Notes under the pieces: model-generated | Databases searched by the model: none | Told to the model about the DNA's origin: nothing | Seen by the model: the letters and a program-made list of their open reading frames with translations, nothing else | Part shown: positions 19,442 to 29,959 of the stretch, in pieces | Layout of the letters: the number at the start of each line of letters is the position of its first letter | How positions within the stretch are numbered: the first letter of the stretch is position 1 | Assembly: GCF_011043735.1 (NCBI RefSeq) | Contig: NZ_JAAKGV010000006.1 | Span: 186,001-250,000 of the forward strand | DNA from: Methylobacterium sp. DB0501 | GTDB lineage: Bacteria; Pseudomonadota; Alphaproteobacteria; Rhizobiales; Beijerinckiaceae | Reading direction: 5' to 3' | DNA length: 64,000 nt | Position numbers and translations under genes: made by a program

Positions 19442-20524
19442 GTGACCGACGATACATCGAACCCCTCGGCGATCCGCCAGGCCGAGGATGGCACCGTGCG
19501 GCCCGACCATGCGGCCCTCGCGCGCGAGGTCGCCCGCCATTGCGCGGCCTACCGGGATCCTGTCCCGCGGCTCGCGCTCCGGCAGGTCGCCAACACTCTG
19601 CTGCCCTATCTCGCCCTCTGCGCCGTCATGCTCTGGGCGGCGGCGAACGGCCATGAACCCTGGGTGCTGCCGCTCGCCGTGCCGGCCGGCGGCCTGCTGG
19701 TGCGGCTGTTCATCATCCAGCACGATTGCGGGCACGGCTCGTTCCTGCCCTCCCGCGCCGCCAACGACCGGCTCGGCCGGGCCTTGAGCCTCCTGACGGT
19801 GACGCCCTACGACACCTGGAAGCGGGCCCATGCCCTCCACCACGCCTCCACCGGCGACCTCAGCCGCCGCGGCACGGGCGACATCCACACGCTGACCGTG
19901 CGCGAATACCTCGCCCTGTCGCGCTGGAACCGGCTCCGCTACCGCCTCTACCGCAATCCGTTCATCCTCATCGTGCTCGGTTCGCCGCTGAACTTCCTGG
20001 TCCTGCAGCGGCTTCCGTTCGGCGTAGGCCTGCCCTGGCGCACGGCGTGGCGGGACGTGCTCACCCTCGACCTCGCGCTGGTCGCAGGCACGGCGCTGCT
20101 CGCCGCGGCGGCCGGCGGCCTCGGGCCTGTGCTCTGGGTGCTCGTGCCGGTCGTCAGCGTCGCCGCCTGGATCGGCGGCTGGCTGTTCTACGTCCAGCAC
20201 CAATACGAGGAGACCGTCTGGGAGGGCCCCGAGGCCTGGGACTTCCACCGCGCGGCTCTCGGCGGCAGCTCGTACTACGTCCTGCCGCGGGTGCTGCAAT
20301 GGTTCACCGGCAATGTCGGCCTGCACCACATCCATCACCTCAACAGCCGCATCCCGAACTACCGCCTCCAGGAATGCCTCGACGGCCACGCGACGCTCGG
20401 CGAGGTCGGCCGCCTGACCTTGCGCGACAGCCTGCGCTGCCTCGGGCTGGCCCTGTGGGACGAGGAGGCCCGCAAGCTGATCGGGTTCTCGGGGCTTAGG
20501 GTCGCGGCCGGGCAGGCGGCGTGA
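19442..20524 (+). CDS. Membrane fatty acid desaturase
   Basis: 360 aa di-iron membrane desaturase. The three histidine boxes are present: HDCGHG near residue 97, HALHH near 133 and HHIHH near 299. Hydrophobic pairs flank them (LLPYLALCAVMLWAA, LVAGTALLAAAAGG, GPVLWVLVPVVSVAAWIGGWL). The family inserts a cis double bond into acyl chains of membrane lipids using electrons from ferredoxin or cytochrome b5; it most resembles bacterial delta-12-type/DesA desaturases. GTG 19442 (VTDDTSNPS) is chosen because the upstream in-frame sequence is basic and proline-rich. It stands alone. Confidence 0.9.
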   Translation: MTDDTSNPSAIRQAEDGTVRPDHAALAREVARHCAAYRDPVPRLALRQVANTLLPYLALCAVMLWAAANGHEPWVLPLAVPAGGLLVRLFIIQHDCGHGSFLPSRAANDRLGRALSLLTVTPYDTWKRAHALHHASTGDLSRRGTGDIHTLTVREYLALSRWNRLRYRLYRNPFILIVLGSPLNFLVLQRLPFGVGLPWRTAWRDVLTLDLALVAGTALLAAAAGGLGPVLWVLVPVVSVAAWIGGWLFYVQHQYEETVWEGPEAWDFHRAALGGSSYYVLPRVLQWFTGNVGLHHIHHLNSRIPNYRLQECLDGHATLGEVGRLTLRDSLRCLGLALWDEEARKLIGFSGLRVAAGQAA

Positions 20525-20674
20525 TCTGGTGGGGCCGGCGATCCCGCCGGCTCCCGCGCGGGCGGGGCGTGCCCCGCCCCGGCCTCGACCGCCCGAGCCT
20601 TGAGTGCCTAGTCCTCTTGGGTTAGTCCTCCACGCCGAGGCGGCCGGGGAGCCGCGCGACTCCAGGGAGGCTCC

Positions 20675-21172
20675 ATGCCCGTGCGTCTGATCGGTGGCGG
20701 ATTCGTCGGTATCACCCTCGTCGCGGCGAGCACGCTGGCCGCCGCCGACACCTTGCCGGCACGCAAGGCCGGCCTGTGGGAGAGCAAGACCGTCTCGGCG
20801 GAAGGCAACACGACCGCTCGCCAGTGCATCGACGAGAAGACGGACCAGATGGCCCAGGGCGCCCTCGGGGCCGGGCAGTGCTCGAAGCGCGACTTCGTCA
20901 AGACGAGCACCGGCTACAAGGGCGAGACCGAGTGCAAGATCGGCCCGATCTCGGCCAGCGGCACCAGCGTGATCACCGGCGACTTTGCCAGCAAGGTCCA
21001 CATGGACGTGGACACGACGCTGACCGGCATCCCCAACATGAAGGAGCCCGTCCGGCGCAAGATGGTGATCGACGCGACCTATCTCGGGCCCTGCGAGGCG
21101 GGACAGAGCCCGGGCGACATTATCCTGCCGGACGGGAAGATCGTGAAGATGCCGCAGGGGGTGGGGCGGTAG
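20675..21172 (+). CDS. DUF3617 family periplasmic protein
   Basis: 165 aa with a signal peptide (RLIGGGFVGITLVAASTLAAA, cleavage after the AAA). The mature part starts with LPARKAGLWESKTVSAEGNT, the DUF3617 opening, and has paired cysteines (QCIDEK, QCSKRD, ECKIGP, GPCEAG) likely to form disulfides. The function of the family is unknown. A GGGAGG ribosome site lies before ATG 20675. It converges with the lower-GC Shedu-like pair. Confidence 0.8.
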   Translation: MPVRLIGGGFVGITLVAASTLAAADTLPARKAGLWESKTVSAEGNTTARQCIDEKTDQMAQGALGAGQCSKRDFVKTSTGYKGETECKIGPISASGTSVITGDFASKVHMDVDTTLTGIPNMKEPVRRKMVIDATYLGPCEAGQSPGDIILPDGKIVKMPQGVGR

Positions 21173-21269
21173 GGGGCGGGCGACGAACGTCCAATCCCCC
21201 GGCAGGCGCGGTGCTGATGAGCCACAAAGCGGCCGGCAATTTCAGGCGCCGTCCGCGCCAGTGCCGTCC

Positions 21270-21890
21270 TCAGGACCAAGTCTTCGCGGCGGCGAGGTTA
21301 TCGTCCATGCTTCGCACCATCTCGTCATCGGTGAGCACCAGAGCCGGCCGCCCCTCCACCTTGAGGTGGTCGCGCCGGTGCTTGAACCGTTTGCGCTCCA
21401 CATCGTCGGCAAGGCTCGCATCGCGTCCGCAGATGACGGCATAGGCACTGGTCGCGATCGGGCCTCCGAATCCGGCGAGCGGGACCGAGTCGTTCGGGTG
21501 ATCGGACCGGATCCACGCCCAGTCGAGGATCTGGCTGAAGCCGTGCGCGAGCCGCGGAGACCAGGAGCGGTACTGGACGGCGCCTCTCTTGAAGATGCTG
21601 TTTGCCTCGGCATCCTCGAACTCAATGAGCCCGAACCGTCGCTGACCGTCATTGCCCAGCACCAGATCGGTGCGGAACATGCCCTTCAGCGCAAGCTCGA
21701 ACTTGATCATGTCCGGTGCCGGCAGGCCCAGCGTCGATGCCAACAGGCAGGCCATGTGCCGCCGCTTCTTGATCTCGGCCACGATGACAGCCTCGCCGAC
21801 GAAGGTCACGGCAGCGAGCCACGACTTGAACGAAAGAAATTCGGCGTCAGCGGACTTCAGGTTGAGCTTGATCGACTCGAAAGCTCTCAT
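21270..21890 (-). CDS. Shedu-type (DUF4263) putative defence nuclease
   Basis: 206 aa. The C-terminal two thirds match the Shedu SduA catalytic domain pattern: RTDLVLG, then LIEFEDAEANSIF, then SPRLAHGFSQILDWAW, and GRDASL further on. This is a PD-(D/E)XK-like core in which Asp of DLVLG and Glu of LIEFED are candidate metal ligands, although the usual ExK lysine is not obvious. Shedu proteins are single-gene anti-phage nucleases. Base composition (about 60% GC by eye, mixed third positions) is clearly lower than the flanks, suggesting transfer. It begins right after the TAG of the upstream small gene (TAGATG), so the two are co-translated. Family call is by motif recognition only; activity is inferred. 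Confidence 0.68.
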   Translation of the reverse strand: MRAFESIKLNLKSADAEFLSFKSWLAAVTFVGEAVIVAEIKKRRHMACLLASTLGLPAPDMIKFELALKGMFRTDLVLGNDGQRRFGLIEFEDAEANSIFKRGAVQYRSWSPRLAHGFSQILDWAWIRSDHPNDSVPLAGFGGPIATSAYAVICGRDASLADDVERKRFKHRRDHLKVEGRPALVLTDDEMVRSMDDNLAAAKTWS

Positions 21891-22145
21891 CTACGCTTGC
21901 GCGAACGACTTGTCGACGATCGAGAGGATTTCCGGCTTGCCGTCTGCCGAGGGCTTGCGCCACAGCACACGCTTGGTGCCGAGGCGGGAGACGAACCGAC
22001 CAACGTCGGTTGGCCTGGTCGTCACCGGATTCTCGATCTCGCCGCTCGCGAACAGACGCCGCAGAGCCGATTTCTCGGCCGGGGCGAGCGAGGCGAGCTG
22101 GGCGGCGGCCGAGTAGCTGATGTCGAACTTGGCCGCGCTCATCAT
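21891..22145 (-). CDS. Small protein co-operonic with the Shedu-like nuclease
   Basis: 84 aa, lower GC than the flanks, starting ATGATG at 22145 (ATG 22142 also possible). It has an N-terminal helical half (SYSAAAQLASLAPAEKSALRR) and a C-terminal half with beta-strand character (RFVSRLGTKRVLWRKP then PEILSIVDKSF), which is reminiscent of RelE/ParE-type small proteins but lacks a clear catalytic signature. Its stop abuts the ATG of the DUF4263 gene. A toxin-, inhibitor- or sensor-like partner of the nuclease is possible; function unknown. Confidence 0.7.
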   Translation of the reverse strand: MMSAAKFDISYSAAAQLASLAPAEKSALRRLFASGEIENPVTTRPTDVGRFVSRLGTKRVLWRKPSADGKPEILSIVDKSFAQA

Positions 22146-22257
22146 GCCGTCCTCACGGCACGGATATGGGGCTGTGTGGGACGACAGTCTACGGAGTCGC
22201 CGCGCGCGCCCGCGACAACCCCGACCGGATCCGGGAGACGGCCTTGAGGCCGCCCCC

Positions 22258-25200
22258 TCACGCCGCCTTCTTCCTCGTGATCAGCTTCACCAGATCCCGC
22301 AGGATCGCGGTGGTCTCCTTCAACCGCTCCGCCACCGTCGCGAGATCACGGATGAACACCACGCTCATGTCCGGCCGCACCTTGGCGAAGGAGCGCTGGT
22401 CGGCGATGTAGCCGGCGAGCTTCGCCGGGTTGGCGAAGGACCGATCGCGGAAGTGCATGACGATGCCCTTCGGGCCGGCCTCGACCTTCTCGACGTTGGT
22501 CTCGCGGCACAGGATCTTGATCGTCACGATCTTCAGGAGCTGTTCCACCTCCGGAGGCATCGGGCCGAAGCGGTCGATCAGCTCGGCGCCGAAGCTCTCG
22601 AGTTCCCGGTCGTTCTCCAGGGTCGCGAGGCGGCGGTAGAGGCCGAGCCGCACCGAGAGATCGGCGACGTACTCCTCCGGCATCGTGACGGGGGCGCCGA
22701 GCGCGATGGTCGGCGACCATTGCTCGTCGGTCGGGAGCGCGTTGCCGGACTTGAGCGCGGCGACCGCGCTCTCCAGCATCTGCTGGTAGAGCTCGTAGCC
22801 CACCTCCTTGACGTGGCCCGACTGCTCGTCGCCGAGCAGGTTGCCGGCGCCGCGGATGTCGAGGTCGTGGCTGGCGAGCTGGAAGCCGGCCCCGAGTGTG
22901 TCGAGGGATTGCAGCACGGAGAGGCGCCGTTCCGCCTGCACCGTCAGGGTCTTGCCCTCCGGCGTGGTGAACAGGGCATAGGCCCGGGCCTTGGAGCGAC
23001 CGACGCGGCCGCGCAGCTGGTAGAGCTGGGCGAGGCCGAACATGTCGGCGCGGTGGACGATCAGCGTGTTGGCGGTCGGGATGTCGAGGCCCGATTCGAC
23101 GATCGTGGTGGCGAGCAGGATGTCGTACTGACCCTCGTAGAAGGCCGTCATCACGTCCTCGAGCTGGCCCGCCGCCATCTGGCCGTGGGCCACCGCCACC
23201 TTGGCCTCCGGCACCTCGCGGTCGAGGAAGCGCTTGACCTCTTCCAGGTGCTCGATGCGCGGCACGACGTAGAAGGCCTGGCCGCCGCGATAGCGCTCGC
23301 GCAAGAGCGCCTCGCGGATCGAGAGCGGATCGAACGGCATCACGAAGGTGCGCACCGCCAGGCGATCGACCGGCGGCGTCGCGATGATCGAGAGTTCGCG
23401 CACCCCGGTCATGGCGAGTTGCAGCGTGCGCGGGATCGGCGTCGCGGAGAGCGTCAGCACGTGGACCTCCGCCTTGAGCGCCTTCAGCCGCTCCTTGTGG
23501 GCGACGCCGAAATGCTGCTCCTCGTCGATGATGATGAGGCCGAGATCCTTGAAGACGATGTTCTTGGCCAAGAGCGCGTGGGTGCCGACCACGATGTCGA
23601 TCGAGCCGTCGGCCAGCCCCTCGCGGACCTTCTTCAGGTCGGCATTGCCGACGAAGCGGGAGGCCTGCGCCACGTTGACCGGCAGGCCCTTGAACCGGGC
23701 CTCGAAGGTGCGGGCGTGCTGGCGCGCGAGCAGGGTGGTGGGCACCACCACCGCCACCTGCTTGCCGGACAGCGCCGTGACGAAGGCGGCGCGGAGCGCC
23801 ACCTCGGTCTTGCCGAAGCCGACATCGCCGCAGACCAGCCGGTCCATCGGCCGTCCGGAGGTGAGGTCGCCGAGGGTGGCGGCGATCGCCGCCTCCTGGT
23901 CCTCGGTCTCCTCGTAGGGGAAGCGGGCGGCGAACTCGCCGTAGGTGCCTTCCGGCGGCGCCATCCTGGGCGCCGATTTCAGGAAGCGCTCGGCCGCGAC
24001 CTTGATGAGGGCGCCGGCCATCTCCATGATCCGGCGCTTGAGCTTGGCCTTGCGCGCCTGCCAGGCCCCGCCGCCGAGCTTGTCGAGGGCGACGTCGGCA
24101 TCCTCCGAGCCGTAGCGGGTCAGGAGCTCGATATTCTCGACCGGCAGCAGCAACAGGCCGCCGCTGTACTGGATCTCCAGGCAATCGTGCGGGGCGCCGG
24201 CCGCCGTCACGGTCTTGAGGCCGATGAACCGGCCGATGCCGTGATCGGCATGGACCACGAGGTCGCCGGGCGCGAGCGCCTGCACCTCCAGGATCACGTC
24301 CTGGGGCCGCTTGGCCTTGCGCTTGGGCCGCACCAGCCGGTCGCCGAGGATGTCGCCCTCCGCCACCACGGCGAGCTGGCCGGCGGAGAAGCCGCCCTCC
24401 AGGCCCCAGACCGCGACGCCGAGATCCTGGCCGCGCTTCATTGCCAGGATGTCGGAGAGCCGGGTAATGGTCTTGGGCTTTTGCAATCCGTGCTCGGTCA
24501 GCACGCCGCAGAGCCGGTCGCGCGAGCCCTCCGACCACGCCGCCAGGACGACGTGGTGGCCCGACGCCTGCAAGTCGCGCACGTGGCTCACCGCGGCGTC
24601 GAAGACGTTGACGCCCTCCTGGGCGCGCTCCGGCGCGAAGCTGCGGCCGGGCACGCCCTCGCAATCGATGAGGCGTCTCCCTGAGACCTCCGGCACGTCG
24701 AAGGGGGCGAGGCGGGCGACGGTGGCGCCCTCGATGCGCTTCGCCCACTCGTTCGGCGAGAGATAGAGCGCGTCGGGCTTCAACGGCTTGTAGGGCGCGG
24801 TGCCGCTCTGGCGCTCCTTCAGCGCCTCGCAGCGGGCGTCGTAATATTCCTGCACCTGGGACAGGCGCTCGGCCACCGCGTCGTCGGCCTGGTGGTCGAG
24901 GATCAGGGGCACGCCGGCGACGTAGTCGAACAGCGTGTCGAGGTGGTCGTAGAACAGCGGCATCCAGTGCTCGAGGCCGGCATAGCGCCGGCCCTCGCTG
25001 ATCGTCTCGTAGAGCCGGTCGTCGCGGGTCGCGGCGCCGAAGGCCGTGACGTAGCCCTGGCGGAAGCGCCGGATCGTCTCGGTGGTGAGCTGCACCTCGC
25101 TCATCGGCACGAGGTCGAGGGAGCGCAACTGGCCGATGGTGCGCTGGGTCTCGGGATCGAAGGCGCGGATCGATTCGAGGGTGTCGCCGAAGAAGTCGAG

Positions 25201-25872
25201 GCGGACCGGATTCGGCAGACCGGGCGGCGACAGGTCGATGATGCCGCCGCGCACCGCGTATTCGCCGGTGTCGCGCACGGTGCCGGTGCGCAGGAAGCCG
25301 TTGGCCTCCAGCCAGGCGACGATCTGGTCGGTGTCGAGCGCGTTGCCGGGGGCGGCGGAGAAGGTCTCGACGGCGATGCGCGACTTCGGCGGCACGCGCT
25401 GCACCAGGGCGTTGACCGTGGTGGTGAGGATGCGCGGCTTCTCGGCCGAGGAGCGGGTGCGGGCGAGGCGCGACAGCGCCGTCATGCGCTGCGCCGCGAT
25501 GGCCGGATTGGGCGAGATCCGGTCGTAGGGCTGGCAGTCCCAGGCCGGGACGCTCATCACCTCGATCTCGGGCGCCACGAAGGACAGGGCGCTGGCGAAG
25601 GCCGCCGAGCGGGTGCCGTCCCGGGCGACGTGGACCAGCACCGCCGGCCCCTCGGCCACCTGCGAGAGCGCCCGGGCGAGGTCGGCCACCACCAGGGCGT
25701 CGAACCCGTCCGGCACCCGCGCCAGCGTCGCGCCGTCACCGGCCTTCAGCGCCTCCACGGCCTTGGTCAGCGCCGCGGATTTCGGCAGGGCGAAGCGGGC
25801 GGCCGCGGGCTTCTTGACCGGCGCGGGCGGGGCGGGGGGCTGTGAGGAGCCTTTGGGGGTGGGCTTGGCCAT
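22258..25872 (-). CDS. mfd: Transcription-repair coupling factor Mfd
   Basis: 1204 aa, full length. After a Pro/Ala-rich leader come the UvrB-homology region (PAWDCQPYDRISPNP), the RNA-polymerase-interaction domain (LAPGDLVVHADHGIGRFIGL), and an SF2 translocase with Walker A VCGDVGFGKTEVALRA, DEEQHFG, LSATPIPRTLQ and motif VI QLYQLRGRVGRSKARAYA. The TRCF domain is at the C-terminus. Mfd removes RNA polymerase stalled at lesions and recruits UvrA. It ends in KLITRKKAA. It lies 164 bases downstream of sdhE on the same strand, an arrangement common in Rhizobiales. Confidence 0.97.
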   Translation of the reverse strand: MAKPTPKGSSQPPAPPAPVKKPAAARFALPKSAALTKAVEALKAGDGATLARVPDGFDALVVADLARALSQVAEGPAVLVHVARDGTRSAAFASALSFVAPEIEVMSVPAWDCQPYDRISPNPAIAAQRMTALSRLARTRSSAEKPRILTTTVNALVQRVPPKSRIAVETFSAAPGNALDTDQIVAWLEANGFLRTGTVRDTGEYAVRGGIIDLSPPGLPNPVRLDFFGDTLESIRAFDPETQRTIGQLRSLDLVPMSEVQLTTETIRRFRQGYVTAFGAATRDDRLYETISEGRRYAGLEHWMPLFYDHLDTLFDYVAGVPLILDHQADDAVAERLSQVQEYYDARCEALKERQSGTAPYKPLKPDALYLSPNEWAKRIEGATVARLAPFDVPEVSGRRLIDCEGVPGRSFAPERAQEGVNVFDAAVSHVRDLQASGHHVVLAAWSEGSRDRLCGVLTEHGLQKPKTITRLSDILAMKRGQDLGVAVWGLEGGFSAGQLAVVAEGDILGDRLVRPKRKAKRPQDVILEVQALAPGDLVVHADHGIGRFIGLKTVTAAGAPHDCLEIQYSGGLLLLPVENIELLTRYGSEDADVALDKLGGGAWQARKAKLKRRIMEMAGALIKVAAERFLKSAPRMAPPEGTYGEFAARFPYEETEDQEAAIAATLGDLTSGRPMDRLVCGDVGFGKTEVALRAAFVTALSGKQVAVVVPTTLLARQHARTFEARFKGLPVNVAQASRFVGNADLKKVREGLADGSIDIVVGTHALLAKNIVFKDLGLIIIDEEQHFGVAHKERLKALKAEVHVLTLSATPIPRTLQLAMTGVRELSIIATPPVDRLAVRTFVMPFDPLSIREALLRERYRGGQAFYVVPRIEHLEEVKRFLDREVPEAKVAVAHGQMAAGQLEDVMTAFYEGQYDILLATTIVESGLDIPTANTLIVHRADMFGLAQLYQLRGRVGRSKARAYALFTTPEGKTLTVQAERRLSVLQSLDTLGAGFQLASHDLDIRGAGNLLGDEQSGHVKEVGYELYQQMLESAVAALKSGNALPTDEQWSPTIALGAPVTMPEEYVADLSVRLGLYRRLATLENDRELESFGAELIDRFGPMPPEVEQLLKIVTIKILCRETNVEKVEAGPKGIVMHFRDRSFANPAKLAGYIADQRSFAKVRPDMSVVFIRDLATVAERLKETTAILRDLVKLITRKKAA

Positions 25873-25961
25873 CGGGTCTGAGCGGGTCTTTTTAGGCGTG
25901 CGGGGCGGGCAAGGAACAGCAGGGGATTACGGCGAACATACCGCTTCAGGATGAAGCACGG

Positions 25962-25994
25962 TTCCCCCTCTCCCCGCGGGCGGGGAGAGGGGAA
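25962..25994. terminator. GC-rich hairpin between sdhE and mfd
   Basis: Near-perfect inverted repeat: CCCCCTCTCCCCGC against GCGGGGAGAGGGG with almost no loop. No T tract follows on the minus strand. It may slow or stop sdhE transcription, or be one of the CCCTCTCCCC-type hairpins scattered through alphaproteobacterial intergenic DNA. Confidence 0.5.
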
Positions 25995-26036
25995 ATCCTG
26001 CGTCTCACTATGAAACGTCCTCTCGTCAGGACCGCC

Positions 26037-26333
26037 TCACAGATCCACCGGCGCCCCATGCTGATGAAACGCCTTCATCCGGCGATAGACCGCGGTGTCG
26101 TAGTTCGACGGAACCTCGGCCTCGTCGGTGATCCAGCGAAAGAGGTCGCGGTCCGGCACCTCGATCAGGAGCTCGAAATCGTCGAGCTCTGCTTCGGTGA
26201 GCGTCCCGATCTCGGCGTCCGCAAAGCGGCCCATGATCAGGTCCATCTCCCGGGTGCCCCGATGCCAGGAGCGGTAGAGCGTGCGGCGGCGGCGCGGATC
26301 GAGGTCGGCGCTGGTGCGGGTGGTGCCGGTCAT
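26037..26333 (-). CDS. sdhE: Succinate dehydrogenase assembly factor SdhE
   Basis: 98 aa. The SdhE/Sdh5 signature RGTREMD (RGxxE) sits after RRRRTLYRSWH, followed by LDDFELLIEVPDRDLFRWIT, typical of the family. SdhE attaches FAD covalently to SdhA. In E. coli its locus neighbour was once called CptA/YgfX, which is absent here. ATG 26333 is chosen; it is divergent from recG with 186 bases between starts. Its position between mfd and recG matches many Rhizobiales genomes. Confidence 0.93.
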   Translation of the reverse strand: MTGTTRTSADLDPRRRRTLYRSWHRGTREMDLIMGRFADAEIGTLTEAELDDFELLIEVPDRDLFRWITDEAEVPSNYDTAVYRRMKAFHQHGAPVDL

Positions 26334-26519
26334 CGCTAAGACAAATCCTCGGGCTGGTCCGGTGCGGCTTTACCGTCCGGGGCGCGGGTGCGAAACCCTT
26401 CTCGCCGATATGGGGCGTGAGGCGTCCCGAGGCGACGAGGGAGCGTCCCACCGCCGCGACATCCAAACCCACCACTCTCCTGTATAGAGCCCCCGACTCC
26501 CCCCTCCACTCCCGTCCCG

Positions 26520-28634
<2,115 letters not shown>

Positions 28635-28637
28635 AGC

Positions 28638-29360
28638 TCAAGCCGGATCGGATCGGCCGCGCGGCCAGCCGTCCAGCCGGGGCAGGAACCGTCCGCGCCC
28701 GGCGGCGTCGGGCGTCCGCAATGCGTGGTCTGCGCCCTCGATCAGGTCGAGGGTGAGATCCGCCCGCGGATTGCGCGCGAGGAGCAGGTCGCGCCCCCGC
28801 GTGGCGGCGGCCACCGGCATGCTGCCATCGGCGGTGCCGTGCGCCATCAGGATCGGCATCGTGAGCGAGGCGAGGGCCGGACCCGCGTCGCTGCGCAGCC
28901 AGGACGCCCAGTAGCGAAAGGCGTGGCCGCGCCAGAGCTGCGCCGCATCGTCGGGCGCGTCCAGGATGCGGGCGATGTCGACCTCGTAGCCGTCCCAACC
29001 TCGAGCCTCGGTGATCAGCGGCAGGCTATCCCGTCCAGGGATCGCGCCCGCACCGCCGACGACGAGGTGGGTCAGCCCCGGCACCTGCGCGGCGACCGAT
29101 GGGGCGCTGGCACCGCCCTCCGACACACCGATCACAGCCCGGCGGGACGCGGCCGCGTCGCGGGCGACGACCCAGCGGGCGAAGACGGCCGCGTCCCCGG
29201 CGAGGCCCGGGACGACGACGCGCGCCGCCGTCGGAGATCGGCTGAAGGATCCCACGGTGTAGGAGGCGTAGGTGCGGAAGGCCGGCATGCAGCCGGATAT
29301 GGCGGCGCTCAACGCAACGAGCGCGGCGACCCGCTCCAGGTATGGAAAGCCCCGACCCAC
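28638..29360 (-). CDS. Alpha/beta-hydrolase lipoprotein
   Basis: 240 aa starting with GTG 29360. A signal sequence ends in a lipobox, LSAAISGC, so the mature protein is probably lipid-anchored through Cys24. The nucleophile elbow is GVSEGG, the acid is likely in AHGTADGSMP and the histidine in EGADHAL, giving a plausible Ser-Asp-His triad. Substrate unknown; the family includes esterases and peptidases. An envelope location is supported by the lipobox. Confidence 0.75.
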   Translation of the reverse strand: MGRGFPYLERVAALVALSAAISGCMPAFRTYASYTVGSFSRSPTAARVVVPGLAGDAAVFARWVVARDAAASRRAVIGVSEGGASAPSVAAQVPGLTHLVVGGAGAIPGRDSLPLITEARGWDGYEVDIARILDAPDDAAQLWRGHAFRYWASWLRSDAGPALASLTMPILMAHGTADGSMPVAAATRGRDLLLARNPRADLTLDLIEGADHALRTPDAAGRGRFLPRLDGWPRGRSDPA

Positions 29361-29416
29361 CTGACCCCAAGGTCAGAACCTTACGAGGCGGGTCGTGCAA
29401 CGGCAGCGCAGGCCCG

Positions 29417-29761
29417 TCAGAATTCCGGCTCGTTCAGCACCCGGGTGCCGATGCGGCTCTGCAGGTCGACCGGCGCACCGGATTGCTGTCCCACGGCGTC
29501 GACCTCGATCACCGGGATGCCGGCCCCGCGCATCTGCTCGCGCAGGCGCTCGGAGAGGAGCCGGAAGGCGCCGCCGGTGTCGCGGGGCGGGACGTGCAGC
29601 AGCACTGCCGCCGGGCGCGGCATCATCGCCAGCACGTCGTCCGCCGCCTCGAGGGAGGCCGTGACGCTGGCATAGCCCAGCTCGGCCAGCTCGGCGGAGA
29701 GGGCCCGGTCGACGGCGCGGTGGCCATCGTCGACGACGAGAACTTTTTGCAGCGCACCCAT
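29417..29761 (-). CDS. Receiver-like (CheY-fold) stand-alone protein
   Basis: 114 aa. The start resembles response-regulator receivers (KVLVVDDGHRAVDRALSAELAELGY) with the two Asp residues of the acidic pocket. After the second strand (AAVLLHVPPRDTGGAFRLLSERL), the expected phospho-acceptor Asp is replaced by His/Val (LLHVP) and the conserved Thr/Lys positions are not obvious, so phosphorylation is doubtful. ATG 29761 is chosen; a TTG two codons upstream is possible. It has no output domain and no adjacent kinase. Function unknown. Confidence 0.55.
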   Translation of the reverse strand: MGALQKVLVVDDGHRAVDRALSAELAELGYASVTASLEAADDVLAMMPRPAAVLLHVPPRDTGGAFRLLSERLREQMRGAGIPVIEVDAVGQQSGAPVDLQSRIGTRVLNEPEF

Positions 29762-29959
29762 GCTCAAGCGTTAGCCGATCGCGCGCCTCTCGTGAAGGCA
29801 CCGGGGCAGTAACGCCGTGAGCCGACAAAGGTTCACCGCCGCCGCAGGGCCGGAGCCGGCCGGGCAGCCGGGTCGGGAGCCGCGCGATCGTCGGCAAATA
29901 ACTGGAAAATCAACAGTTTTTAAACATGCGGACGAGACGAAAAATTTGCCGGCGAGGTG

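Noticed and set aside
22120..24684. 854-codon plus-strand open frame opposite mfd
   Set aside because: Antisense shadow of mfd; composition is His/Arg/Glu/Gly-rich without recognisable motifs.
25962..25994. CRISPR-like or REP array near sdhE
   Set aside because: Only one hairpin, not an array; no repeat-spacer pattern is seen anywhere in the window.
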